A program made the position numbers and the translations under genes. From assembly GCA_035547915.1 (NCBI GenBank), contig DASZTS010000029.1, positions 124,001-188,000 on the forward strand: a DNA stretch of 64,000 nt. Direction: 5' to 3'. Positions 8,441-16,073 of this stretch are shown piece after piece. This DNA is from DASSFG01 sp035547915 (lineage in GTDB: Bacteria > Planctomycetota > Planctomycetia > Pirellulales > JAICIG01). Each line of letters opens with the position of its first letter. Position 1 is the stretch's first letter. Below the pieces are notes generated by a model. It had not been told where the DNA came from. It saw only the letters and a list, made by a program, of their open reading frames with translations, and made no database searches.

Positions 8441-9475
8441 ATGCCCTCCGTTTTCACGCCGTCCGACACCTCGATCGACAAGTTCCATTTCGGCTTGAAC
8501 GTAGCCAGTTTGCAGCGATCAGTGGACTTTTATTCGCTTTTCTTCGGCCTGCCGCCGTGTAAGTTCCTCGACGACTATGCCAAGTTTGAATTGCGCGATC
8601 CGCCGTTGGTGATGTCGCTTTTGCCCAACTCGCAACTGCGCGGCGGCACTCTCTCGCATCTCGGGCTTCGTATGCCCGACGGCGCGGCCTTGGTCGACAT
8701 GCAACGGCGCTTGGAAGAAGGGGGCGTGCGCACCGAACGCGAGGACGGCGTCGAATGCTGTTATGCGCGGCAGACAAAGTTCTGGGTCACCGATCCCGAT
8801 CTCAACCTGTGGGAGGTGTATGTCGTTGCCGGTGATCTACAGTATCACGGCATCGACTTGCCGCCCCGCGTCGTCGAGCCGCCTGTCGCGGCCGCCGCGA
8901 TCAAGAAAATCTGGGAGCACCGACTTACGCAGCCTCTCCCCGACCGCATACCGCACGAAACGGCCACGCTGGATGAGGTGCGGTTGGAGGGAACGTTCGG
9001 CCACGAACGAACGCCGCAAGAGCTCGAAGCGCTGTGGCATGAGGTGTGGAGAGTGCTTAGGCCCGGCGGCAAAGTCCACGTACACAACCTGGTCGCGAGC
9101 TGGCAATTCGCCAACGGTGTGCCAACGTTGCCGGGCCCAGCCGCGGTTATCAAGCACGTTCCGCTGGAGAACGAGATCTTGCACGACTTGGAGCGAATTG
9201 GCTTTCAAGGCGTGAAGTATGACAAGCTGGGCGATCAACCATGCTTCACCTTCGAAGGAGTCGAAATGCGTGAGATGCGACTATCGGGAACGAAAACGAG
9301 TGTCGCCTCGCCCGGCGGTCGCCAGCGAACCGTCATTTATCGAGGCCCGTTTGAGCGTGTCACGGACGACGCCGGCAACGTCTACACTCGTGGAGAGCGA
9401 CAGACGGTCGCTGACGAGTGGTGGCAATCACTGGAGGATGCCGCGTTTCTCAACCAATTTGAGACGATCGCATAG
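8441..9475 (+). CDS. ArsI-like VOC protein fused to half a methyltransferase and a YRGPF tail
   Basis: Protein of 344 residues in three parts. Residues 1-135 match ArsI closely by eye: H16, H73 and E125 as Fe(II) ligands, and a vicinal C106-C107 pair in GVECCYARQTKFWVTDPD, the arsenical-binding signature. ArsI cleaves the carbon-arsenic bond of trivalent organoarsenicals using O2. Residues about 146-285 look like the second half of a class I methyltransferase (LWHEVWRVLRPGGKVHVHN), but no GxGxG SAM-binding motif precedes it, so methyl transfer is unlikely. Residues about 295-344 hold the tail shared with the previous gene (IYRGPFERV, TRGERQTV). ATG 8441 is chosen because AGGTGAT stands just upstream; a GTG three codons earlier overlaps that site. 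Confidence 0.8.
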   Translation: MPSVFTPSDTSIDKFHFGLNVASLQRSVDFYSLFFGLPPCKFLDDYAKFELRDPPLVMSLLPNSQLRGGTLSHLGLRMPDGAALVDMQRRLEEGGVRTEREDGVECCYARQTKFWVTDPDLNLWEVYVVAGDLQYHGIDLPPRVVEPPVAAAAIKKIWEHRLTQPLPDRIPHETATLDEVRLEGTFGHERTPQELEALWHEVWRVLRPGGKVHVHNLVASWQFANGVPTLPGPAAVIKHVPLENEILHDLERIGFQGVKYDKLGDQPCFTFEGVEMREMRLSGTKTSVASPGGRQRTVIYRGPFERVTDDAGNVYTRGERQTVADEWWQSLEDAAFLNQFETIA

Positions 9476-9483
9476 TTCGCTTT

Positions 9484-10653
9484 ATGGTGCCGCCGATGTC
9501 TCAGAACTGGTATCTCTTGGCGTTTGGCGTCGAGCTTGGCCCGATGAGTTGGGACGATCTACTCGAGCGCGCGGCACGCGGGGATTTGCAGTATCGGAGC
9601 CAGGTTCGCCGAGGCGAGGCGGGACCTTTTGTGCCGGCCAGCGATGTGCCGGGGCTGTTCCCGTTGCAGGCTGCCGAGCGGCCGGACGAGGCAGCATGGT
9701 ATTGCGAAGTGCTGGGATCTCAGCTCGGCCCGATGCCTTGGGATGATCTTCTCGCACTGGCTGAGCGTGGCACGCTGCGGAGTGATGCCCCCGTTCGCCG
9801 CGGTGACGAGGCCTGGATGGCTGCAAAATCGGTGAGCGGACTGATTCGTTCATCTGACACGGCGGAGAGGGCTTCGCATGTCACAGCGGGCGCGGCTGAC
9901 GATCTGTTCGGCGACCTGCTTGCCGATTTGCGTTCCGATCCTGCTCCTGTGCCTCCCGCCCCCGTTGCTGCTCCTCCTGCGACGGTTCCTTCCGGCCCCG
10001 TTCATTCTGATCGCGCGCCCCTCGCTTCGTTCGAGCCCGCTCCCGCGCTGCAATCCCCTCAGCCGGAAGGGTCGGAACCGGACGAGCACGTCGTCGATAC
10101 TCCACCCATCGCACCGGCCGCGATGGCACCGGCATCGATCAAGGACACATCATCGCCCAAGGCTAAGCCCACTCCTGTCAGTCGCCCGAAGAAGGCTGCC
10201 GGTCGCCCACAGGTCAGGATCGGTATGCGGGTATCGGGCAGAATGGTCGCCGTCTTGGCGGGGGTGCTGCTGGTCGGCTGCGTAGGCTATGCCGGTTGGA
10301 AGTTGATCGGTCGCGCGGGATCGGCCAGGCCCGATTACCAGCAGATTGCCGTGCTCTACCGCCAGGTTCATGAGCAGATCAAGCAATACCGCGACGCGCC
10401 ACGATCGAACTCGGCCGCCGGACTGCAGTTTCAGTGTTCTCGCACCGTCGGCGCCTTGCGCAAGCAGGTGCAGGCTTTGTCCAACGACGGTACGGCCAGC
10501 AAGCTTGCCGAAGCGGGGACGCAACTTTCGCAAATGCTGGCCAATTGCCAGGCCACGCCCGAGTCGGCGGAAGGAACGGCCTATGCCGATAGCGAACAGC
10601 GATTTCTGTCCATTCTCGACAGCCTGCCCGCGGGCGGAGCGGCGAACCGCTAG
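9484..10653 (+). CDS. Tandem GYF_2-domain membrane protein
   Basis: Protein of 389 residues. Two GYF_2 domains stand in tandem (about residues 6-58 and 75-127), each with WY...G.xLGPMxWDDLL followed by RRG, a peptide-binding fold frequent in planctomycete membrane proteins. A long Ala/Pro/Ser-rich linker follows (about 145-250), then one transmembrane helix near 256-275 (MVAVLAGVLLVGCVGYAG), and about 110 residues with helical character on the far side. The gene starts 8 bp after the stop of the ArsI-like gene, but nothing in it points to arsenic. ATG 9496 is an alternative start. It ends close to a palindromic repeat that separates it from a converging gene. Confidence 0.8.
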   Translation: MVPPMSQNWYLLAFGVELGPMSWDDLLERAARGDLQYRSQVRRGEAGPFVPASDVPGLFPLQAAERPDEAAWYCEVLGSQLGPMPWDDLLALAERGTLRSDAPVRRGDEAWMAAKSVSGLIRSSDTAERASHVTAGAADDLFGDLLADLRSDPAPVPPAPVAAPPATVPSGPVHSDRAPLASFEPAPALQSPQPEGSEPDEHVVDTPPIAPAAMAPASIKDTSSPKAKPTPVSRPKKAAGRPQVRIGMRVSGRMVAVLAGVLLVGCVGYAGWKLIGRAGSARPDYQQIAVLYRQVHEQIKQYRDAPRSNSAAGLQFQCSRTVGALRKQVQALSNDGTASKLAEAGTQLSQMLANCQATPESAEGTAYADSEQRFLSILDSLPAGGAANR

Positions 10654-10682
10654 GTGCGCATCGCGGCTTTGTCGATCGCCCC

Positions 10683-10784
10683 AGGAGCGGCTGACAAAGC
10701 CCGGACGCCGGAGCGCCTCGGGCAAAAAATCGTCCGTGAAACGCCGATTTTGTGAAGCTCGATCCGGTTTTGTCGGTTGCTCTA
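10683..10784 (-). repeat. Dispersed nested palindromic repeat, copy A
   Basis: About 100 bp. Read on the minus strand it begins GAGCAACCGACAAAACCGG and ends CTTTGTCAGCCGCTCC, which form long outer arms. Inside lies a second inverted repeat (AAAATCGGC / CGATTTT). It matches copy C at 47096-47200 at roughly nine positions in ten. It lies where the GYF gene and the DUF1501 gene converge, and the DUF1501 stop codon (10782-10784) is its outer edge. Confidence 0.8.
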
Positions 10785-12143
10785 AATCACCTCGGACATC
10801 GGCTGGGTGCCGTTGTCGATGAGGTATTGCGGCCGCCCATGGGTGTCGAGCGCGGTAACGGTGTTCACGTCGATACCGATGTTGTGGTAGAGCGTCGCGA
10901 ACACTTCTTGGAAGGTCACCGGTCGAGAGGCCGCGTATTCGCCCAACCGATTCGTGCGACCGACGACCTGGCCGGTACGCATTCCGCCGCAGGCCATCAT
11001 GGCACACGAGACTTGCGGCCAGTGATCGCGGCTGGCCATCTTGTTGATCCGGGGCGTGCGGCCGAATTCGCCCCAGCACACGACCGATACGTCGCGATCG
11101 AGACCGCGCTCGTGAAGATCGGTTACCAGGGCCGAAAGAGCCTGGTCCAATAGCGGCATGTCGATCCGTCCTTGGACATAGTTCATGCCGTCGGGGCCGT
11201 GCCAGTCCCAGCGGCTGAAATTCATCGAGACCACACGCGCACCGGCTTCCACGAGCCGCCGCGCGATGCAGAAGTTCTCGACCATCCGCGGCGCGCCGTC
11301 TCGCTGATACGTCGGATCGTTCTTGCCGTATCGCTCGACGATGCGCGGGTCTTCCTTGCTCAGATCGAGCGCGTCGGCCAAGCCGCTGGAGGTAAGGATG
11401 CCCATCGCTTGTTGGCCGTAGGTATCGAGACCCTCCATGACGCCGCTCGTGTCGGCCTGGCGACGAAACTGATCGAAGGCACCCAGCAGTTGCGTGCGGT
11501 CGCGAAGCCGGTCGAGCGTGATGCCACCCAGCACCATGTCGGAGGCCATCTTTTGTCCGCCGTCGCCGACCAGGCGGAACGGTGCATGCGCGGCCCCCAA
11601 GAAGCCGCCGTTGCCAGGCTCGCCCCAACCGGTGGCGCCCGTCTTGTACATCAGCGACAGGTGCGGCGGCACGCCGGGCCTGGCCGGGCCCTGTACCTTC
11701 GACACCCAAGCGCCCATCGCCGGCCAGCCGCCGCCCGGCGGATTGTTCGGCACGCGCCCTGTCATGCACTGATATCCGTCGTGGCCGCCGAACGACCCGA
11801 CGATCGTGCGGATGGGGATGAACCGATCCATCATCGAGGCGATGCGCGGAAACATCTCGCTGATCTCGATGCCTGGCACGTTGGTGGGGATGGCCGAGAA
11901 CTCGCCGCGGATTTCCGCCGGGGCCTCGGTCTTGATGTCCCACATATCGAGATGTGGAGGCCCACCAGGCAAGAAGACATTGATGATCGCTTTGTGGGAG
12001 TGCCCGACGCCAGCCTTGGCTTCGGCGGCCAGCAGTTGCGGCAGCGATAACCCGCCGAGTGCCATACCGCCGACCTTCAAAAAGCTACGCCGGCTGAATC
12101 CATCGCAAAAACCGCCCGTTTGCTTGCCCAGAATTGTCAGCAT
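10782..12143 (-). CDS. DUF1501 Tat-exported protein
   Basis: Protein of 453 residues with a twin-arginine signal: SRRSFLKVGG with R18-R19, then a hydrophobic stretch ending at LLAAEAKAG. The rest matches DUF1501, an alkaline-phosphatase/sulfatase-like fold, with motifs such as VFLPGGPPHLDMWD, VSMNFSRWDWHG and SVVCWGEFGRTPRINK. The family is very abundant in planctomycetes, where it usually pairs with a DUF1549/DUF1553 cytochrome-like protein; no such partner is present here. Export to the periplasm is likely. The function is not established. Its last codons run into a palindromic repeat that supplies the TAG stop. Confidence 0.9.
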   Translation of the reverse strand: MLTILGKQTGGFCDGFSRRSFLKVGGMALGGLSLPQLLAAEAKAGVGHSHKAIINVFLPGGPPHLDMWDIKTEAPAEIRGEFSAIPTNVPGIEISEMFPRIASMMDRFIPIRTIVGSFGGHDGYQCMTGRVPNNPPGGGWPAMGAWVSKVQGPARPGVPPHLSLMYKTGATGWGEPGNGGFLGAAHAPFRLVGDGGQKMASDMVLGGITLDRLRDRTQLLGAFDQFRRQADTSGVMEGLDTYGQQAMGILTSSGLADALDLSKEDPRIVERYGKNDPTYQRDGAPRMVENFCIARRLVEAGARVVSMNFSRWDWHGPDGMNYVQGRIDMPLLDQALSALVTDLHERGLDRDVSVVCWGEFGRTPRINKMASRDHWPQVSCAMMACGGMRTGQVVGRTNRLGEYAASRPVTFQEVFATLYHNIGIDVNTVTALDTHGRPQYLIDNGTQPMSEVI

Positions 12144-12266
12144 CGGATTACCCGGAATGGTTGAGGAAGGCAGTGCGGCAGGAGCCGGTCGAACGCATCA
12201 ATGCCGGCCGATTGATCTTGTCGCATCATAGATAACCCCGTCAACGGTCGCAAGACGGCGGCGCGC

Positions 12267-13262
12267 CTACGGCTTGCGAACGATTATATCGAGCGAGGGT
12301 TGCAAAAACGCGGCATGAATCTGCGGGCAACGACGAGCGAGAAACCTCTCGAATCGATAATCGTCCGATAGGCGCCAAAGGAGCCTCAGGGCGGGGTCGC
12401 GGCGGCGATAGAACAGAGGCATGCTGCTGACGATCTGCAACTCGCTGGCCTTGCCGAGCGTCAGATCGAATTCGTGGAAGCTCACGCCCCGTCCGGCTCG
12501 GCAGAGGGCATGCTGTCGATCGTCGGCCCGCTCGATCTGGTCGCGCACATCCTCGCGCGGACTGAAACGTATATAGTCGGCGGCCAACTCGTCCGAGAGC
12601 CACATGAAGAAATCGAGATGCGCCGTGTGGTGGTCGTAGTACCAGAGACGATTGGGCGTTTCCACCACGCACCACAATCCGCCGGAAGGGAGCATCTTCC
12701 AGGTATGCGACATGGCGGCCAGCCGTTCGGCGTGCGTCATGTGCTCCAGCGACGCGAAGAAGATGATGAAGTCGAACCGTTCGGCGGAGAGCACCTCATC
12801 CAGTCTGGCTGCGTTGGCCACCAGGAACGTTGCTTGCACCCCGTGCAGACGGCAACGTTCTTCAGCGACAGCGATCGATCGGGGGTCGACGTCGATGGCC
12901 GTCAGACGAGCGCCTTGCTCGGCGAGTGCCACCGTGGCGCTGCCGGTACCACAGCCGATTTCCAGGATCGTCGTGCCCTCGAGCGGCTTCGCCGCATCGA
13001 GCCAGGGCACGATCTGGCGCCGATTCTCCGCCAGCCTGCGGAACAGATGGTTGTGCAGGTCTTCGTCCTCCTGCGGCCGATCGGACGGCGCCTGGCGAAA
13101 TTCAAGCAGCCTCGTCTTCAGCTCCTCGGTCGCCGACGGCGCGAGATGCCGAAAGCGACGCTCGAGGTGAAGCGGGATTTTGAAGCGAGTCAGATTGCGG
13201 GCGGCCCGCAGCGGCCGCAAAAGCCAGGCTTGTCGCTGCAACCCACGCAATCTTCGATTCAT
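12267..13262 (-). CDS. Class I SAM-dependent methyltransferase
   Basis: Protein of about 331 residues. The SAM-binding motif I is TILEIGCGTGSATVALAEQG, followed by an acidic motif (LTAIDVDPRS) and FDFIIFFASLEHMTHAERL, the pattern of a class I methyltransferase of the UbiG/ubiquinone-type group. The N-terminal 80 residues are basic and helical, and the C-terminal 120 residues are unassigned. ATG 13262 is taken as start: it is the first ATG after the infC stop, and the longer open frame upstream overlaps infC in another phase. The gene follows infC by 34 bp on the same strand and may be co-transcribed with thrS-infC. The substrate cannot be inferred. Confidence 0.8.
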   Translation of the reverse strand: MNRRLRGLQRQAWLLRPLRAARNLTRFKIPLHLERRFRHLAPSATEELKTRLLEFRQAPSDRPQEDEDLHNHLFRRLAENRRQIVPWLDAAKPLEGTTILEIGCGTGSATVALAEQGARLTAIDVDPRSIAVAEERCRLHGVQATFLVANAARLDEVLSAERFDFIIFFASLEHMTHAERLAAMSHTWKMLPSGGLWCVVETPNRLWYYDHHTAHLDFFMWLSDELAADYIRFSPREDVRDQIERADDRQHALCRAGRGVSFHEFDLTLGKASELQIVSSMPLFYRRRDPALRLLWRLSDDYRFERFLARRCPQIHAAFLQPSLDIIVRKP

Positions 13263-13296
13263 GCGAGCCTGGGCCTTTTCGACGTCGCCAACTACG

Positions 13297-13794
13297 TCAT
13301 TTCGGCGACAGCACGCAGGTGATACGCTTGTTTTGCGTGTTGGGCGGCGTTTCGACCTTGGCGATGTCTTCCAGGTTCTTGATGATGTGCTGCACGATGC
13401 GCTGCCCTTCTTCCTGAATATGGGCGATCTCGCGTCCGCGGAACACCACCGACACAAGCACTTTGTTCTTGTGTTCCAGGAATTCGCGGGCGTGGTTCAG
13501 CTTCACCGTCAAGTCGTGCTCGTCGGTCTTGGGCCGCAGCCGGATCTCCTTGATCTTGATCTGATGCGCCTTGTGCTTGCGCTTCTGCTGCTGGTACTTG
13601 AATTTGCCGAAATCCATGATCCGGCAGACGGGCGGCCGCACGTCGGGCGCCACTTCCACGAGGTCGAGATCGGCCTCGCGGGCCGCGGCCAGGGCCTGTT
13701 CGATGGGCAATACGCCAAGTTGCTCTCCCTGCGCTGAAATTACGCGGACGGGAGAAATGCGGATCTGTTCGTTGATCCTTTGTGACCGTTCGAT
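13297..13794 (-). CDS. infC: Translation initiation factor IF-3, predicted AUC start
   Basis: IF-3 keeps the 30S subunit dissociated and checks start-codon pairing. From RINEQIRISPVRV to the end, the 165-residue product matches the family, with the N-domain linker region (DFGKFKYQQQKRKHKAH) and C-domain (IRLRPKTDEHDL, VVFRGREIAH). There is no ATG, GTG or TTG in this frame between the in-frame thrS stop (13858-13860) and the conserved IF-3 N-terminus. The first plausible initiator is ATC at 13792-13794, nine bases after GGAGG (complement of 13804-13808); a second ATC is at 13774-13776. infC of E. coli and many bacteria starts at a rare AUU/AUC-type codon and uses it for self-repression, so the same is expected. 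An internal TTG at 13710 would delete the conserved N-terminus. Confidence 0.9.
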   Translation of the reverse strand: MERSQRINEQIRISPVRVISAQGEQLGVLPIEQALAAAREADLDLVEVAPDVRPPVCRIMDFGKFKYQQQKRKHKAHQIKIKEIRLRPKTDEHDLTVKLNHAREFLEHKNKVLVSVVFRGREIAHIQEEGQRIVQHIIKNLEDIAKVETPPNTQNKRITCVLSPK

Positions 13795-13808
13795 CGCTGA
13801 TGTCCTCC
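13792..13808 (-). promoter_or_regulatory. infC translation initiation region with non-canonical AUC codon
   Basis: Reading the minus strand, GGAGG (complement of 13804-13808) is followed by nine bases and then ATC (13794-13792). A strong Shine-Dalgarno before a weak start codon is the known arrangement that lets IF-3 repress its own synthesis. Confidence 0.7.
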
Positions 13809-13857
13809 GGGTTACTGGATAGAAGGTAACAGAAGAAGCTCGACGTTTGGGGCGGGC

Positions 13858-15879
13858 TTAATACTCGTTTTGTTCGGCACTGCCGGCCAATCCGGCACTT
13901 ACAAGTTTAGCTTGCTGGCGGATGGTTTTGGCACGGACTTCCTCTTGCAATTTGGCGATGGCGGCTTCGATTGACAGTGCACCCAGATCGCCATCGATCC
14001 GGTCGCGGACACTGACCGTCCCGGCAGCCATGTCCTTTTCGCCCACCACAAACATGTAGGGAATCAGCTTGAGCTGGGCGTCGCGAATCTTGGCGCCCAG
14101 TTTTTCGGGCCGATAGTCCCCCGTCGCACGGAATCCGGCCTCCTTCAGGCGGGCTTCCACCTGCCGGGCGTAGGCCTCCGATTTTTCACTGACGATCAGC
14201 ACGCGCACCTGTTCTGGCGCCAACCACAATGGGAACGCACCCGCGAAGTGCTCGATCAAGACACCGATGAACCGTTCCATCGAGCCGAGCGGCGCACGGT
14301 GGATCATCACCGGCCGATGCGGAGTATTGTCCTGACCGACATACTCCAACGCGAACCTCTCCGCGCTGGGCAGATTGTAATCGAGTTGCACCGTGCCCAA
14401 CTGCCACTCGCGACCGATGCAATCGGCCACCATGAAGTCGGCCTTGGGACCATAAAAGGCAGCCTCGCCCCGGGCGACTTCCAAATGCGGCAAGTCCATC
14501 TCGCGGCAAACCGATTCGAGGGCTTCCTCGGCTCGCTGCCAGCTCTCGTCGCTGCCGACGTATTTATCGCTCTTCGGATCGCGGAAGCCGAGCCGCACGC
14601 GGTAGTCCGTCAGCCCGAGTACGTTGAGCACGTGCTGCGTCATTTCCAGACAGCCGCGGAACTCGTCGGCCACCTGTTCTTCGGTGCAGAACAGATGCGC
14701 GTCGTCCTGCGTGAAACCGCGCACGCGCGTCATGCCACCCAACTCGCCCGATTGCTCGTAGCGGTAGACGGTGCCGAACTCCGCCAGCCGTACCGGCAGG
14801 TCGCGATAACTCCGCGGCTTCGACTTGTAGATCATGATGTGATGCGGGCAGTTCATCGGCTTGAGGAGATACTTCTCATCCTCGGTCATCACGATCGGCT
14901 TGAACTGACTGTCGGCGTAATAGGGATAGTGGCCCGAAATCTGATAGAGTTCGACGCGGCCGATATTCGGTGTATAGACCGGCTCATAACCTCGCTTGAA
15001 CAACTCGTCGCGGATGAACGATTCGAGTAGGCCACGGACGATCGCACCCTTGGGCAACCACAGAATCAATCCCGACCCGACAAGCTGATTCGTCGCAAAC
15101 AGCTCCAACTGCCTGCCGAGCACGCGATGGTCGCGGCGCTTGGCCTCTTCGACCATCCGCAGGTAATCGTCCAGCTCTTGCTTGCTGAACCAGGCGGTGC
15201 CGTAAAGTCGCTGCAACTGCTGTCGCGAAGCATCCCCTTTCCAATACGCCCCCGCCACCGACAGTAGCTTGAATTGGCCGATCGCGCCGGCGCTGGGTAC
15301 ATGCGGTCCGCGGCAGAGGTCGATGAACTCACCCTGCCGATAGAACGACAACGTCGGCTGGCCGGACAGACCCGTCTCGATATGCTCGACCTTGAGCGGT
15401 TGATGCAGGTCGCTACAGATGGCCACGGCTTTGTCACGCGGCTCGACCAGCCGCTCGAACGGCTCATCGGCCTTCACGATCCTGGCCATCTCGGCCTCGA
15501 TCGCTGGAAAATCGGCCTCGCTGAGCGGACGATCAAGGCCGATGTCGTAATAGAAGCCGTTCTCGATCGTGGGGCCGAAGGCCAACTGCACACCGTCGAA
15601 CAGCCGCATGACCGCGCGGGCCATCACGTGCGCACACGAATGGCGCATGACCGCGAGTGCTTCCGGATCTTTCTTGGTAAGCAGGCGGAGCGCGATTTCT
15701 CCGCTTGGTGACGGCGGGCCATCGGACAACTTGTAGTCGAGTCCGACGGTACGGTCATTTACCTGAGCGGCGACCGCAGCCTTGGCCAGACGAGGTGAAA
15801 TATCCTCAGCCACATCTCGGGCAGAGGCGCCCGAGGCATATTCACGAACGCTTCCGTCCGGAAGCCTGACTTTCAGCAT
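13858..15879 (-). CDS. thrS: Threonyl-tRNA synthetase
   Basis: Charges tRNA-Thr with threonine. The 673-residue protein has the full class II architecture: N-terminal TGS domain (about 1-62, LKVRLPDGSVREY), editing domain with HSCAHVMARAVMRLF (HxxxH zinc/editing motif) and a later Cys-His pair (IDLCRGPHVPS), catalytic core with MNCPHHIMIYKS, motif 2 FGTVYRYEQSGEL and GFTQDDAHLFC, and the C-terminal anticodon-binding domain from about 575. ATG 15879 has GGGAG five bases upstream. The gene is followed after 63 bp by infC, the gene order seen in E. coli, but the usual rpmI-rplT do not follow. Confidence 0.98.
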   Translation of the reverse strand: MLKVRLPDGSVREYASGASARDVAEDISPRLAKAAVAAQVNDRTVGLDYKLSDGPPSPSGEIALRLLTKKDPEALAVMRHSCAHVMARAVMRLFDGVQLAFGPTIENGFYYDIGLDRPLSEADFPAIEAEMARIVKADEPFERLVEPRDKAVAICSDLHQPLKVEHIETGLSGQPTLSFYRQGEFIDLCRGPHVPSAGAIGQFKLLSVAGAYWKGDASRQQLQRLYGTAWFSKQELDDYLRMVEEAKRRDHRVLGRQLELFATNQLVGSGLILWLPKGAIVRGLLESFIRDELFKRGYEPVYTPNIGRVELYQISGHYPYYADSQFKPIVMTEDEKYLLKPMNCPHHIMIYKSKPRSYRDLPVRLAEFGTVYRYEQSGELGGMTRVRGFTQDDAHLFCTEEQVADEFRGCLEMTQHVLNVLGLTDYRVRLGFRDPKSDKYVGSDESWQRAEEALESVCREMDLPHLEVARGEAAFYGPKADFMVADCIGREWQLGTVQLDYNLPSAERFALEYVGQDNTPHRPVMIHRAPLGSMERFIGVLIEHFAGAFPLWLAPEQVRVLIVSEKSEAYARQVEARLKEAGFRATGDYRPEKLGAKIRDAQLKLIPYMFVVGEKDMAAGTVSVRDRIDGDLGALSIEAAIAKLQEEVRAKTIRQQAKLVSAGLAGSAEQNEY

Positions 15880-15938
15880 AAATCTCCCAGTTTCCTACCA
15901 GCCGGGCCGCCAACCGGCCGCCTATTTCAGCACGCAAA

Positions 15939-15966
15939 GTATAACGACGGTGGAGCTTTCGGAAAA
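15939..15966 (-). promoter_or_regulatory. Weak candidate promoter of thrS
   Basis: On the minus strand TTTTCC, 16 bases and TATACT precede thrS by about 60 bp. The -10 is good and the -35 is poor. Confidence 0.25.
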
Positions 15967-16073
15967 TAGGGCGACTTGCCCGGCTGTGTGTGTCACGAAC
16001 AAAGAGGGGGCCCCCTGGCGGTGCCCTGCGGCAATCCCAACGACACGCCGGCAGATCGGCAGGTTCGTCGTCG

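Noticed and set aside
10150..11943. 597-codon minus-strand open frame, longer than the DUF1501 gene
   Set aside because: Overlaps DUF1501 and the GYF gene in another phase; Arg/Gly-rich with no family features, whereas the DUF1501 frame has a Tat signal and family motifs.
13710..13710. TTG 13710 as start of infC
   Set aside because: It would remove the conserved INEQIRISPVRV N-terminus of IF-3 and has no ribosome site.
15880..16073. Possible T-box or tRNA-Thr-mimic operator in the thrS leader
   Set aside because: No T-box sequence, terminator or convincing anticodon-like loop could be found; only short GC-rich stems.
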